Of a DNA stretch of 64,000 nucleotides, positions 1-10,156 are shown in pieces. Under the pieces are notes generated by a model that did not search any database, was not told where the DNA came from, and saw only the letters and a list, made by a program, of their open reading frames with translations. Location: assembly GCA_029977845.1 (NCBI GenBank), contig JAPOKC010000007.1, positions 25,529-89,528 of the forward strand, written 5' to 3'. Each line of letters opens with the position of its first letter. Position 1 is the first letter of the stretch. Source of the DNA: Mycobacteriaceae bacterium. Its GTDB lineage: Bacteria; Actinomycetota; Actinomycetes; Mycobacteriales; Mycobacteriaceae. A program made the translations under genes and the position numbers.

Positions 1-561
1 TCCCACATCATCGACGTCGGTCACTTCGCGGTGCTGGAGCATGCGTCGGCCACCTTCTACATCACCGGTATCTCGCGGTCCTGCGCGCATGAACTCGTCC
101 GGCACCGGCACTTCTCCTACTCGCAGCTCTCTCAGCGCTACGTCCCCGAGCGCGAGGCCCAGGTGGTCATGCCACCGGGCCTCGAGGACGACCCGGAACT
201 GCAGCGGCTTGTTCTGGAAGCCGCGGACGCCAGTCGCACGGTCTATGAGGAGCTGCTGGCCAAGCTGGAGGCCAGCCTCGGTGACCAACCGCTGCGCCGC
301 AAGCAGGCCCGCCAGGCGGCCCGCGCGGTCCTGCCCAACGACACCGAGACCCGCATCGTGGTGACCGGCAACTACCGGGCCTGGCGGCACTTCATCGCGA
401 TGCGCGCCAGCGAGCACGCCGACGTCGAGATTCGCCGGCTGGCCGTCGCCTGCCTGCGTGAACTCACCGCGGTGGCCCCGGCGGTGTTCGCCGATTTCGA
501 GATCGCCGCGCTGGCCGACGGGTCCGAGGTGGCGACCAGTCCGCTCGCTACTGAGACCTGA
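1..561 (+). CDS. thyX: FAD-dependent thymidylate synthase ThyX (5' truncated)
   Basis: Flavin-dependent thymidylate synthase, which methylates dUMP to dTMP using methylene-tetrahydrofolate and NADPH. The reading frame is open from base 1, so the N-terminus lies outside the window and about 186 of the roughly 250 residues usual for the family are present. The ThyX signature [14 protein letters not shown] is intact around bases 103-144 (RHRxxSxxxxSxRY), and the nucleotide-binding segment with [12 protein letters not shown] follows. It lies 24 bases upstream of dapA, as in M. tuberculosis (Rv2754c-Rv2753c). Confidence 0.96.
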   Translation, partial: SHIIDVGHFAVLEHASATFYITGISRSCAHELVRHRHFSYSQLSQRYVPEREAQVVMPPGLEDDPELQRLVLEAADASRTVYEELLAKLEASLGDQPLRRKQARQAARAVLPNDTETRIVVTGNYRAWRHFIAMRASEHADVEIRRLAVACLRELTAVAPAVFADFEIAALADGSEVATSPLATET

Positions 562-1487
<926 letters not shown>

Positions 1488-1488
<1 letters not shown>

Positions 1489-3167
1489 TGATCGCCGACC
1501 TGACCCCACCCGGCCCGCTTGCCCCCGGTGCGCTGCGGGTGACCCCACTGGGCGGCGTCACCGAAATCGGCCGGAACATGACGGTTTTCGAGCATCTGGG
1601 ACGTCTGCTCGTCGTCGACTGTGGCGTGCTGTTCCCGGGTCATGACGAACCGGGCGTCGACCTGATCCTGCCCGACATCCGCCTCATCGAGAATCGGCTC
1701 GACGATATCGAGGCACTAGTGCTCACCCACGCGCATGAGGACCACATCGGCGCGATCCCGTTCCTGCTCAAGCTGCGTTCGGACATCCCGATCGCGGGTT
1801 CCCGGTTCACCCTCGCTCTGGTGGCGGCCAAGTGCCGGGAACATCGCATCACCCCGAAACTCCTCGAGGTGTCCGAAGGGCAGCGCAGTACCCACGGGGT
1901 GTTCGAGTGCGAGTTCTTCGCGGTCAACCACTCCATCCCGGACGCGCTGGCGATCGCCATCCACACCGGCGCCGGGACCGTGCTGCACACCGGCGACATC
2001 AAATTCGATCAGCTGCCACTGGACGGCCGCCCGACCGATCTGCCCGGGATGTCAAGGCTTGGCGACACGGGAGTCGATCTGCTGCTGTGCGACTCGACCA
2101 ACTCCGAGATCCCCGGCGTGGGGCCGTCGGAGAGCGAGGTCGGTCCAACGCTGCACCGCCTGATGCGCGGCGCCGACGGACAGCGGGTGATCGTGGCCTG
2201 TTTCGCCTCCAACGTCGATCGGGTTCAGCAGATCGTCGACGCCGCACTCTCGCTGGGCCGCAAGGTCTCCTTCGTCGGCCGTTCGATGGTCCGCAACATG
2301 GCGATCGCCCGGGAGCTGGGCATTCTGCAGGTCGAGGACCGCGACGTGGTCGACATCTCCGCCGCCGAGTTGCTGCCGGCCGACAAGATCGTGCTGATCA
2401 CCACCGGCACCCAGGGCGAACCGTTGTCGGCGCTGTCCCGGATGTCCCGCGGTGAGCATCGCAGCATCAGCATCACCGCCGATGACCTGATCATCCTGTC
2501 CTCCTCGCTGATCCCGGGTAACGAGGAGGCCGTCTACGGCGTCATCGACGCGCTGGCCAAGATCGGCGCCCGGGTGGTGACCAATCAGCAAGTGCGGGTT
2601 CATGTCTCGGGGCATGCCTACGGCGGTGAGTTGCTGTTCCTCTACAACGCTGTGCGTCCGCGCAACGTGATGCCGGTGCACGGAACCTGGCGGCACCTTC
2701 GGGCCAACGCCAAACTGGCCGCGCGAACCGGAGTCCCCGAGGATCGGATTCTTTTGACCGGCAACGGCGTCAGCGTGGATCTGATGGACGGCAAGGCGGT
2801 CATCGCCGGCGCCGTGCCGACCGGCAAGATGTTCGTCGACGGTCTGGTCAGCGGTGACGTCGGTGACGCAACGCTGGGAGAGCGGCTCATCCTCAGCTCC
2901 GGTTTCGTCGCCGTCACTGTGGTGGTTCACCGGGGCACCGGGAAGATCGCCGGCGCACCGCATCTGAGTTCGCGTGGATTCTCCGAGGATCCCAAGGCGC
3001 TGGAACCGGTGGCGCGCAAAGTCGAGAAGGAACTGGAATCCCTTGCCGCCGAGCGGATCACGGATCCGGTTCGGATCGCTCAGGCGGTGCGACGCACGGT
3101 GGGCAAGTGGGTCGGTGAGGTCTACCGTCGCCAGCCGATGATCGTGCCGACGGTCATCGAGATCTAG
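1488..3167 (+). CDS. rnj: Ribonuclease J (metallo-beta-lactamase/beta-CASP)
   Basis: RNase J combines endonuclease and 5'-3' exonuclease activity in RNA decay and rRNA processing. The 559-residue length matches mycobacterial RNase J (Rv2752c, 558). The metallo-beta-lactamase zinc motif appears as HAHEDHIGA, followed by the beta-CASP region ([13 protein letters not shown]) and HVSGHA. The chosen ATG overlaps the dapA stop as TGATG; a GTG one codon upstream is an alternative. Its TAG stop interlocks with the stop of the convergent SDR gene in a 4-bp CTAG. Confidence 0.95.
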
Positions 3168-3994
3168 CGCTTGTTGACGTAACCCGCGTCGACCGGCAGG
3201 GCGACACCCGTGACGTAGCGCGCAGCGTCGGAAACCAGCCAGTACGCTGCGTTGGCGATGTCCTCCGGTTCCAGGGTCTGAACCGGCAGTGCGTTGCTCA
3301 TATCCGGACCGCCCTGGCTCTGCTGGGCGAATCCCTCCAGCCAGGACCGGGTGAAATCGTTGTCGATCATCGGCGTGTTCACCCCGGCCGGATGCAACGA
3401 GTTGACCCGGATGCTGTATTGCGCAAGCACATTCGCATAGGTCCGCATCAGGCCAACGACGCCGTGCTTGGCCGCGGTGTATCCCAGGGATCCGGCGATC
3501 GGGGCGGCGATGCCCACGAGTCCGGCTACCGAACTCGTCAGCACGATGGATCCGCCGTCGCCCTGTTTGATCATCGGCCGCATCGCCACATCGACCGTGT
3601 GGTAGATCCCGGTGAGGTTGACGTCGATCACGTCCTGCCAGGCGTCCTCACCGGCCATCGGGGCTATCCCGGCATTGGCGATGACGATGTCGAGCCGTCC
3701 CAGTTCGGCCATACCCTCGGACAGCGCCGTTTTCAGAGCGGAACGATCGCGGACATCGGCATGCCGGGCCACGATGCGGCCGCCCAGGTCGCCGACGAGT
3801 TTGACCGTCTCCTCCAGATCCGCCGGGGTGGCCAGCGGGTAGGGGACGCTGGCGATCTGATCGCAGAGGTCGACGGCGATGATGTCGGCGCCCTCTGAAG
3901 CCAGCTTGACCGCGTGCGCCCGTCCCTGCCCGCGAGCGGCGCCGGTGATGAACGCGACTTTGCCCTTCAGTGGGGCGCCGTCCGATGCACCCAT
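3164..3994 (-). CDS. Mycofactocin-coupled SDR family oxidoreductase
   Basis: Short-chain dehydrogenase/reductase of 276 residues, orthologous by position and sequence to Rv2750. The N-terminal Rossmann motif is [11 protein letters not shown] (TGxxxGxG), the NAG motif is IANAGIAP, and the catalytic Ser/Tyr-x3-Lys appears as LTSS followed by YTAAKHG. The C-terminus [16 protein letters not shown] and the length are typical of the mycofactocin-coupled subgroup, whose bound nicotinamide cofactor is thought not to exchange. The substrate is unknown. The start is 1 nt from the stop of the upstream ABM monooxygenase, so the two form an operon. Confidence 0.9.
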   Translation of the reverse strand: MGASDGAPLKGKVAFITGAARGQGRAHAVKLASEGADIIAVDLCDQIASVPYPLATPADLEETVKLVGDLGGRIVARHADVRDRSALKTALSEGMAELGRLDIVIANAGIAPMAGEDAWQDVIDVNLTGIYHTVDVAMRPMIKQGDGGSIVLTSSVAGLVGIAAPIAGSLGYTAAKHGVVGLMRTYANVLAQYSIRVNSLHPAGVNTPMIDNDFTRSWLEGFAQQSQGGPDMSNALPVQTLEPEDIANAAYWLVSDAARYVTGVALPVDAGYVNKR

Positions 3995-3995
3995 A

Positions 3996-4310
3996 TCAGG
4001 CCCGTAGCTGTCCCTTGGCCGGATCTCCGGCGGGGATCGGTGCGAGGATCTTGATATCAGGTGCGCCCGCCACGTGCTCGCCGATGGCGGCGGCGAACTC
4101 CGCGAAGTTCGGTGCCGCCATGTGGGCGTTCAGCGCGTCCTGGTCGGCCCACTGCTCGATGAACACGAAGGTGTCACCGGTCTGATGCAGCGAGTACAAC
4201 TCGCAGCCGGGCTCGGTGTGGCCCGCGGCGATGGCCTTCTCGCACACCGCCTTGACGGTGTCCACGGACTCGGGTTTGGCAGTGACCAGGGCGACGACGA
4301 CAACAGGCAT
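3996..4310 (-). CDS. Antibiotic biosynthesis monooxygenase (ABM) domain protein
   Basis: Small 104-residue protein with the dimeric ferredoxin-like ABM fold. [28 protein letters not shown] is the first strand-helix unit, and [34 protein letters not shown] contains the typical E-W-D/HM segment. Orthologue of Rv2749. ABM proteins include quinol monooxygenases and haem-degrading enzymes; the substrate cannot be inferred here. The ATG at 4310 is chosen because AAGGAG lies just upstream; the frame is open further upstream without family similarity. It is the first gene of an operon with the SDR. Confidence 0.85.
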   Translation of the reverse strand: MPVVVVALVTAKPESVDTVKAVCEKAIAAGHTEPGCELYSLHQTGDTFVFIEQWADQDALNAHMAAPNFAEFAAAIGEHVAGAPDIKILAPIPAGDPAKGQLRA

Positions 4311-4371
4311 GTACCGGCTCCTTAGTTGGGGATTCGCCCTAGATTGTGGCAGGACGACGAAAGGCTGTGCC

Positions 4372-4836
4372 ATGGAACCGCGCGAAGACCGCAAGTCGCT
4401 GTACATGACCGTCCTGATGACGCCCGATATGGCCAACTTCTCCGGCAACGTCCACGGCGGCACCCTGCTGAAACTTCTCGATCAGGTGGCGTACTCGTGC
4501 GCGAGCCGATACGCCGGCACCTACGTGGTGACTCTGTCGGTGGACCGGGTGCTCTTCCGGGACGCCATCAAGGTGGGGGAGTTGGTCTCGTTCTCGGCGT
4601 CGGTGAACCACACCGGCCGGACATCCTTGGAGGTCGGCATCCGGGTTGACACCGAGAACATCCGAAGCGGCACCCGGCGGCATACGAACAGTTGCTACTT
4701 CACGATGGTGGCCGTTGACGAGGCGGGCCGGCCGGTGCCGGTTCCGCCGCTGGTCCCGGCCACCGATCAGGAGCGGGAATGGTTCGCCGACGCGGCGGCC
4801 CGCAAGCGGGCGCTGAGGTCGGCGTTCGCCGATTGA
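4372..4836 (+). CDS. Acyl-CoA thioesterase (hotdog fold)
   Basis: A 154-residue single-hotdog acyl-CoA thioesterase of the YciA/BACH type, hydrolysing acyl-CoA to free acid and CoA. The family motif NVHGGTLLKLLDQVAY (catalytic Asp in LDQ) and the strand VTLSVDRVLFRDAIKVGELVSFSASV are clear. The ATG at 4372 has GAAAGG upstream and a TAGATT -10 at 4340-4345, giving a short leader. The gene is divergent from the ABM gene and ends directly before the ftsK region. It is not part of the conserved M. tuberculosis order here as I recall it. Confidence 0.88.
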   Translation: MEPREDRKSLYMTVLMTPDMANFSGNVHGGTLLKLLDQVAYSCASRYAGTYVVTLSVDRVLFRDAIKVGELVSFSASVNHTGRTSLEVGIRVDTENIRSGTRRHTNSCYFTMVAVDEAGRPVPVPPLVPATDQEREWFADAAARKRALRSAFAD

Positions 4837-4859
4837 TTGCGTTCTGGCAACGACCGCCC

Positions 4860-4875
4860 TGTGACACGTGTTACC
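4860..4875. promoter_or_regulatory. CRP-like palindrome upstream of ftsK
   Basis: TGTGACACGTGTTACC resembles the CRP/FNR-type TGTGA-N6-TCACA site with two mismatches in the right arm, and its core is a near-perfect 14-bp palindrome. It is centred about 46 bp before the inferred leaderless ftsK transcription start. Binding is inference. Confidence 0.3.
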
Positions 4876-4901
4876 AGTGGTGCCAGTGAGGTAGGTGCGG
4901 C

Positions 4902-4907
4902 TAATCT
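4902..4907 (+). promoter_or_regulatory. -10 hexamer of ftsK (leaderless)
   Basis: TAATCT lies 7 nt before the ATG at 4915. It supports that start over the in-frame TTG at 4837, which would place the promoter inside the coding region. Confidence 0.55.
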
Positions 4908-4914
4908 TGCCGCC

Positions 4915-7587
4915 ATGGCGAATAAGACGGCCGCTCGCTCAAGCGTGCGAACGACCAGCTCAAAGGGCACTTCCCGACCGGCCGCCAAGGCGACCCAGTC
5001 TGCTTCGCCCCGCCGTAAAACAGCAGTTAAATCGTCTGCAGCCGGATCGTCTTCCAAGTCCACCCCGAAATCCGGGGCCCGCAAGGCCGCCAAATCACCG
5101 GTGAAACCGGCCAGCCAGTCTCCGTCGCCGGTCGCGGTCGCCGCACTGGCCGGCGGTCGGGCCGCCCGGGCCGCCTGGCTGATGGCCGCGCGCGGCGCCG
5201 GCACCACCGCGCGCTCGGTGGGCCGCGCCCGCGATATCGAACCGGCGCACCGCCGCGACGGTATCGCGCTGGGCCTGCTGGCACTGGCTGTCGTCATCGC
5301 CGCCGCCTCCTGGTTCGACGCCGCCCGGCCGGTCGGCGCCTGGATCGACTCGACGCTGCGCAACATCGTCGGCGGTTCGGTCGTGTTCCTGCCCCTGCTG
5401 CTCGGCGTCATCGCCGTGGTGCTGATGCGCACCGAGCCCGATCCGGAGGACCGCCCCCGCCTGGTGCTGGGGGCCGCCATGATCTACCTGCCGGTGCTGG
5501 GTCTCTGGCATCTGTGGTCGTCTGCTCCGGCCGACCCGGCCGCCCGGCAGCGGGCCGGCGGCTTCGTCGGCTTCGTCATCGGCGGTCCGTTGTCCGACGG
5601 ACTTACCGGCTGGCTGGCCACCCCGTTGCTGATCCTGGCCGTCGTCTTCGGTGTGCTGCTGATCACCGGCACCACGATGCGCGAACTGCCCGAGGCGCTC
5701 TACACCATGTTCGGCACCCGTTATGGTCGCCGCTATGCGGAGTACTACGACCACGACGGTGAGGATTACGGCGACGAATACTCACGCATCGACAAGCCGG
5801 GCGAAGATTTCGCGGACAACTTCACTGATGATTTTTCGGATGGCTACTACGACGATCCGCGCGCCTACGAAGCCGAAGCGCAGAGCTGGCCGGGAGGCCC
5901 CGGTCCGACCGGTACGCCTCTGGACAACTACCCGCTACCGGAGGGTGCGGCTGCCACCGCACCGATCAAGCCCAAGCGCAAGAAGCCTGCAGAACCGAAA
6001 AATGTTGTAACCAAACAGGATTCGAAGCATGATTCGCGGCCTCTGGAACGCGTGGTGGAGGGTTCCTACACGCTGCCCCCGCTGGACCTACTGATCGCGG
6101 GCGATCCGCCGAGGGCGCGCAGTTCGTCCAACGACCAGATGATCGACTCGATCACCACAGTCCTGCAACAGTTCAAGGTCGACGCAACCGTCACCGGATG
6201 CACCCGCGGACCGACCGTCACCCGCTACGAGGTCGAACTGGGCCCCGGCGTGAAGGTGGAGAAGATCACCGCACTGCAGCGCAATATCGCATACGCGGTG
6301 GCCACCGAGAGCGTGCGCCTGCTGGCTCCGATCCCGGGCAAGTCGGCGGTGGGCATCGAGGTGCCCAACACCGATCGTGAAATGGTCCGTCTCGCAGACG
6401 TTCTGACCGCACCGTCCACCAGGCGCGACCATCACCCGCTGGTGATCGGTCTGGGCAAGGACATCGAGGGCCACTTCATCTCGGCCAACCTGGCCAAGAT
6501 GCCGCACCTGCTGGTGGCCGGTTCCACCGGTTCGGGCAAGTCGAGCTTCGTCAACTCGATGCTGGTGTCACTGCTCGCCAGGGCCACCCCTGAAGAGGTC
6601 CGGATGATTCTCATCGACCCGAAGATGGTGGAACTGACTCCCTACGAAGGGATTCCGCACCTCATCACGCCGATCATCACCCAGCCCAAGAAGGCCGCGG
6701 CCGCCCTGGCCTGGCTGGTCGAGGAGATGGAGCAGCGCTACCAGGACATGCAGGCCTCGCGGGTGCGGCACATCGACGACTTCAACGCCAAGGTCCGCTC
6801 CGGTGCGATCACCACACCGCTGGGCAGCAAGCGTGAGTACCGGCCCTATCCGTACATCGTCGCGATCGTTGACGAGTTGGCCGATCTGATGATGACCGCG
6901 CCGCGGGATGTGGAGGACGCGATCGTGCGGATCACCCAGAAGGCCCGCGCCGCCGGTATCCACCTTGTGCTGGCCACCCAGCGTCCGTCGGTCGACGTGG
7001 TCACCGGTCTGATCAAGACCAATGTGCCGTCGCGTCTGGCCTTCGCGACCTCGTCGCTCACCGACAGCCGCGTCATCCTTGATCAGCCCGGGGCCGAGAA
7101 ACTGATCGGTATGGGCGACGGACTGTTCCTGCCGATGGGCGCCAGCAAGCCGGTCCGCCTCCAGGGTGCCTACATCAGCGACGACGAGATCCACGACGTC
7201 GTGCAGGCCTGTAAGGACCAGGCGGAGCCCGAGTACACCGAGGGCGTCACCACCGCCAAGCCGACCGGTGAGAAGACCGACGTCGACCCCGACATCGGTG
7301 ACGATATGGACGTCTTCCTGCAAGCCGTCGAACTCGTGGTGTCCAGCCAGTTCGGTTCGACCTCGATGCTGCAGCGCAAACTGCGGGTCGGGTTCGCCAA
7401 AGCCGGCCGGTTGATGGACCTGATGGAGACCCGCGGAATCGTCGGGCCGTCCGAGGGGTCCAAGGCCCGAGAGGTGATGGTCAAGCCGGACGAACTGGCT
7501 GAGACGCTGGCGATGATCCGGGGTGGTGATGTTCCCGGCGGTGGCGACGATGACGACGAGAACACCGGGGTTCCCGAGGAATTCTGA
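4915..7587 (+). CDS. ftsK: DNA translocase FtsK
   Basis: Septum-anchored DNA pump that clears and resolves the chromosome terminus during division. The 890 residues (M. tuberculosis 883) comprise a Lys/Ser/Ala-rich N-terminal tail (about 1-75), roughly four to five membrane segments (about 110-265), an acidic/Pro linker, the alpha-beta motor with Walker A GSTGSGKS (536-543) and Walker B VAIVDELADLM (Asp653), and a C-terminal gamma winged helix (TSMLQRKLRVGFAKAGRLMDLME) that reads KOPS-type sites. The first ATG after a TAATCT -10 is taken as start. It is convergent with argA, with a hairpin between them. Confidence 0.97.
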   Translation: MANKTAARSSVRTTSSKGTSRPAAKATQSASPRRKTAVKSSAAGSSSKSTPKSGARKAAKSPVKPASQSPSPVAVAALAGGRAARAAWLMAARGAGTTARSVGRARDIEPAHRRDGIALGLLALAVVIAAASWFDAARPVGAWIDSTLRNIVGGSVVFLPLLLGVIAVVLMRTEPDPEDRPRLVLGAAMIYLPVLGLWHLWSSAPADPAARQRAGGFVGFVIGGPLSDGLTGWLATPLLILAVVFGVLLITGTTMRELPEALYTMFGTRYGRRYAEYYDHDGEDYGDEYSRIDKPGEDFADNFTDDFSDGYYDDPRAYEAEAQSWPGGPGPTGTPLDNYPLPEGAAATAPIKPKRKKPAEPKNVVTKQDSKHDSRPLERVVEGSYTLPPLDLLIAGDPPRARSSSNDQMIDSITTVLQQFKVDATVTGCTRGPTVTRYEVELGPGVKVEKITALQRNIAYAVATESVRLLAPIPGKSAVGIEVPNTDREMVRLADVLTAPSTRRDHHPLVIGLGKDIEGHFISANLAKMPHLLVAGSTGSGKSSFVNSMLVSLLARATPEEVRMILIDPKMVELTPYEGIPHLITPIITQPKKAAAALAWLVEEMEQRYQDMQASRVRHIDDFNAKVRSGAITTPLGSKREYRPYPYIVAIVDELADLMMTAPRDVEDAIVRITQKARAAGIHLVLATQRPSVDVVTGLIKTNVPSRLAFATSSLTDSRVILDQPGAEKLIGMGDGLFLPMGASKPVRLQGAYISDDEIHDVVQACKDQAEPEYTEGVTTAKPTGEKTDVDPDIGDDMDVFLQAVELVVSSQFGSTSMLQRKLRVGFAKAGRLMDLMETRGIVGPSEGSKAREVMVKPDELAETLAMIRGGDVPGGGDDDDENTGVPEEF

Positions 7588-7628
7588 CGCCGAGATCGAC
7601 GAAATGGCGTCTTTCACCCGCACTTTCC

Positions 7629-7650
7629 CGCCCAAACTCACGTTTGGGCG
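7629..7650. terminator. Bidirectional hairpin between ftsK and argA
   Basis: Perfect 9-bp inverted repeat CGCCCAAAC / GTTTGGGCG with a 4-nt TCAC loop in the convergent gap between ftsK and argA. There is no U-tract on either side, as is common for mycobacterial hairpins. It is placed to end both transcripts. Confidence 0.6.
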
Positions 7651-7658
7651 AGAGGGAG

Positions 7659-8156
7659 TCAGAGGACCAGCAGCATCCGGGTGTTGCCCAGGATGTTGGG
7701 TTTGACGTAGCTCAGGTCGAGGAACTCGGCCACACCGACGTCGTAGGACCGGCACATCTCCTCGTAGACCTCCGCGGTCACCGGCGAGCCCTCGATCTCG
7801 GTGAAACCGTGCCGGCCGAAGAACCCGGTCTCGAAGGTCAGCACGAAGACCCGCTCGAGTTGCAGTTCGCGCGCCTGATCGAGGAGCTTGGCGACCACGG
7901 CGTGTCCGACGCCGCGCCCCTTAACCCTCGGATCGACCGCCACCGTGCGAACCTCGCCGAGATCGGCCCACAGCACGTGCAGCGCGCCGCAGCCCGCCAG
8001 CTCGCCGTCGAGTTCGGCCACCCAGAACTCCTGAACCGATTCGTACAGGGTGACCAGATTCTTCTCCAGCAGGATCTTTCCCGCGTAGGTGTCCACCAAC
8101 CGCTTGATGCCGGGCACGTCCGAGGTCCGCGCGCGTCGGACCACCAGATCAGTCAC
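7659..8156 (-). CDS. argA: Amino-acid N-acetyltransferase (N-acetylglutamate synthase)
   Basis: A 165-residue GNAT-fold acetyltransferase orthologous to Rv2747, which acetylates glutamate or glutamine to start arginine synthesis in mycobacteria. The acetyl-CoA loop is seen in VDPRVKGRGVGHAVVAKLL, preceded by CGALHVLWADLGEVRTVAV and followed by VFVLTFETGFFGRHGF. It is a stand-alone short NAGS without an amino-acid-kinase domain. The GTG start has a TAAGGT -10 (8163-8168, minus strand) 6 nt upstream, so the mRNA is probably leaderless. It is divergent from pgsA3, which is also leaderless. Confidence 0.9.
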   Translation of the reverse strand: MTDLVVRRARTSDVPGIKRLVDTYAGKILLEKNLVTLYESVQEFWVAELDGELAGCGALHVLWADLGEVRTVAVDPRVKGRGVGHAVVAKLLDQARELQLERVFVLTFETGFFGRHGFTEIEGSPVTAEVYEEMCRSYDVGVAEFLDLSYVKPNILGNTRMLLVL

Positions 8157-8212
8157 GGCGCCACCTTATCGGGCGACGGATCTGAGCCGCTGGACCCGTT
8201 AGTCTGATCGCC

Positions 8213-8809
8213 GTGACGGGCCAACCCAAGACGCCGCCGACGGCCCGGCGCGTTCCGGTGGCCAACCTCGCGAATCTTCTGACCGGACTACGGCTCGTTC
8301 TGGTTCCGGTCTTCCTGCTTTTCCTGTTCGCCGGGGACGGGCATCAGACCGCGAGCCGGGTGGCCGCGTTCGCGGTGTTCGCGGTGGCGGTGATGACCGA
8401 CCGGGTCGACGGCTGGCTGGCCCGCAGCTACGACCTGGAGACCGAGTTCGGGAAGCTGGCCGACCCGATCGCCGACAAGATGCTGATCGGGGCTGCACTG
8501 ATCGGGCTCTCGATGCTCGGTGACCTGCCGTGGTGGGTGACCGTGGTCATCCTGGTCCGCGAGCTGGGCGTCACCGTGCTGCGGTTCGCTGTGCTCGACC
8601 GCGGGGTGATCCCGGCCAGCCGTGGCGGCAAGCTCAAAACGCTGGTCCAGGCCGTGGCCATCGGGCTGTTCATCCTCCCGCTGCAGAACTGGCCGGCCGC
8701 GTGGTCGACGGCCGCCTGGTGGGTGATGGCGGCCGCGATCGCATTGACCGTGGTCACAGGCATCGATTACCTCGTTTCCGCAGTTCGCGGAACCCCCTCA
8801 CAGGGCTGA
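8213..8809 (+). CDS. pgsA3: CDP-alcohol phosphatidyltransferase (PgsA-type)
   Basis: A 198-residue membrane enzyme that makes phosphatidylglycerolphosphate from CDP-diacylglycerol, or a related phospholipid; orthologue of Rv2746c. The complete CDP-alcohol phosphotransferase motif is present: Asp63-x2-Asp66-Gly-x2-Ala-Arg71-x8-Gly80-x3-Asp84-x3-Asp88 (DRVDGWLAR...GKLADPIAD). Four to six hydrophobic helices flank it. The GTG start lies 7 nt after a TAGTCT -10 (8200-8205), indicating leaderless expression. It is followed by clgR, which has its own stress promoter. Confidence 0.93.
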   Translation: MTGQPKTPPTARRVPVANLANLLTGLRLVLVPVFLLFLFAGDGHQTASRVAAFAVFAVAVMTDRVDGWLARSYDLETEFGKLADPIADKMLIGAALIGLSMLGDLPWWVTVVILVRELGVTVLRFAVLDRGVIPASRGGKLKTLVQAVAIGLFILPLQNWPAAWSTAAWWVMAAAIALTVVTGIDYLVSAVRGTPSQG

Positions 8810-8831
8810 TCGCAAGAATTTCCCCGGCTCC

Positions 8832-8859
8832 GGGAACCAATCGGGATTCCGGGCCGTTG
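8832..8859 (+). promoter_or_regulatory. SigE/ECF-type promoter of clgR
   Basis: GGGAACC at 8832-8838, a 16-nt spacer, then CGTTG at 8855-8859. This matches the mycobacterial SigE/SigH consensus GGAAC-N16-18-CGTT. It precedes clgR-pspA-pspM, which in M. tuberculosis is a SigE-dependent envelope-stress operon. Confidence 0.75.
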
Positions 8860-8860
8860 C

Positions 8861-8878
8861 AGTAGTGCTGCGACTACT
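8861..8878. promoter_or_regulatory. Inverted repeat in the clgR leader
   Basis: AGTAGT-GCTGCG-ACTACT is a perfect 6-bp inverted repeat with a 6-nt spacer, at or just after the expected transcription start and directly before the AGGAGG ribosome-binding site. It could be an operator or a small mRNA hairpin. Confidence 0.4.
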
Positions 8879-8892
8879 CAAGGAGGACAGCG

Positions 8893-9201
8893 ATGGCCGT
8901 AATGCTGCGTGATGTGATCGGTGACGTTCTGCGCCGTGCGCGCACGTCGCAGGGCCGGACGTTGCGTGAGGTCTCCCACTCGGCTCGGGTCAGCCTGGGC
9001 TATCTGTCGGAGGTCGAGCGTGGCCGCAAGGAGGCCTCCAGCGAGTTGCTCAACGCCATCTGCACGGCCCTCGAGGTGCCGCTGTCCCAGGTGCTCGCCG
9101 ATGCCGCCTCCGAGATGGTCTGCCACGAGGAGCTTGCCCGGATGCCGGCCGTCGGCGGCTCGGTCGTGATCCCGCACCCGGCTGCGATGGCCGTCGCCTA
9201 G
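8893..9201 (+). CDS. clgR: XRE-family transcriptional regulator ClgR
   Basis: ClgR activates clp protease genes and the psp operon on envelope stress. The 102 residues include a canonical Cro/C1 helix-turn-helix over about 11-64 ([44 protein letters not shown]); [10 protein letters not shown] is the recognition helix. The C-terminus ends in hydrophobic AMAVA, compatible with the known ClpP-dependent turnover of ClgR, although that is inference here. A strong AGGAGG (8881-8886) sets the ATG. It is first in clgR-pspA-pspM behind an ECF-type promoter. Confidence 0.93.
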   Translation: MAVMLRDVIGDVLRRARTSQGRTLREVSHSARVSLGYLSEVERGRKEASSELLNAICTALEVPLSQVLADAASEMVCHEELARMPAVGGSVVIPHPAAMAVA

Positions 9202-9330
9202 CCGGATGGCCGGGCAGGATTTGCCAGATTCAGCCCGTCTGAGTTAGCGACCCGGCTGTGGTTGGGTGTCTTCACCCGATAAATTGGGCACGAATCTAAT
9301 GCGGCACTCGAATCGAAGGCGGGGCACCTA

Positions 9331-10134
9331 ATGGCCAATCCGTTCGTCAAGGCGTGGAAGTACCTGATGGCGCTGTTCAGCTCCAAGGTGGACGAGTACG
9401 CCGATCCCAAGGTCCAGATCCAGCAGGCGATCGAGGATGCCCAGCGTCAGCACCAGGCGCTCACCCAGCAGGCCGCCCAGGTCATCGGTAACCAGCGTCA
9501 GCTGGAGATGCGGCTGAACCGCCAGCTCGCCGATATCGAGAAGCTCCAGGCCAATGTCCGGCAGGCGCTGACCCTGGCCGACCAGGCGACCGCCGCCGGC
9601 GACGCCGCCAAGGCAACCGAGTACAACAACGCGGCCGAGGCGTTCGCCGCCCAGCTGGTCACCGCCGAGCAGAGTGTCGAGGATCTCAAGACCCTGCACG
9701 ATCAGGCGCTGCAAGCCGCGGTGCAGGCCAAGAAGGCCGTCGAGCAGAACGCCATGATGCTGCAGCAGAAGATCGCCGAGCGCACCAAGCTGCTCAGCCA
9801 GCTCGAGCAGGCCAAGATGCAGGAGCAGGTCAGCGCCTCACTGCGGTCGATGAGTGAGATCGCCGCGCCGGGCACCACCCCCAGCCTCGACGAGGTGCGC
9901 GACAAGATCGAGCGCCGCTACGCCGACGCGATGGGCTCGGCCGAGCTGGCGCAGAACTCCGTCCAGGGCCGGATGATCGAGATCCAGCAGGCCGGTGTGC
10001 AGATGGCCGGGCACTCCCGGCTCGAGCAGATCCGCGCCTCGATGCGCGGCGACGCGCTGCCGACCGGCGGTGCCACCGCGACCCCGGCCACCCCGGCCAG
10101 CACTCCCGAGCCCGAGAAACCTCTCGGGCAGTAA
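9331..10134 (+). CDS. pspA: PspA/IM30 phage-shock protein (35-kDa antigen)
   Basis: Membrane-protecting ESCRT-III-like PspA homologue (Rv2744c) of 267 residues. It starts with an amphipathic helix ([18 protein letters not shown]) and is then almost entirely coiled coil to about residue 220, rich in Gln/Ala/Glu heptads ([21 protein letters not shown]). A Pro/Thr/Ala-rich tail follows. It binds stressed membranes and controls ClgR activity together with PspM. It lies 129 bp after clgR, so it may also have its own promoter in that gap. Confidence 0.94.
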   Translation: MANPFVKAWKYLMALFSSKVDEYADPKVQIQQAIEDAQRQHQALTQQAAQVIGNQRQLEMRLNRQLADIEKLQANVRQALTLADQATAAGDAAKATEYNNAAEAFAAQLVTAEQSVEDLKTLHDQALQAAVQAKKAVEQNAMMLQQKIAERTKLLSQLEQAKMQEQVSASLRSMSEIAAPGTTPSLDEVRDKIERRYADAMGSAELAQNSVQGRMIEIQQAGVQMAGHSRLEQIRASMRGDALPTGGATATPATPASTPEPEKPLGQ

Positions 10135-10156
10135 CGCCTGACGAAGTGAGTACTCG

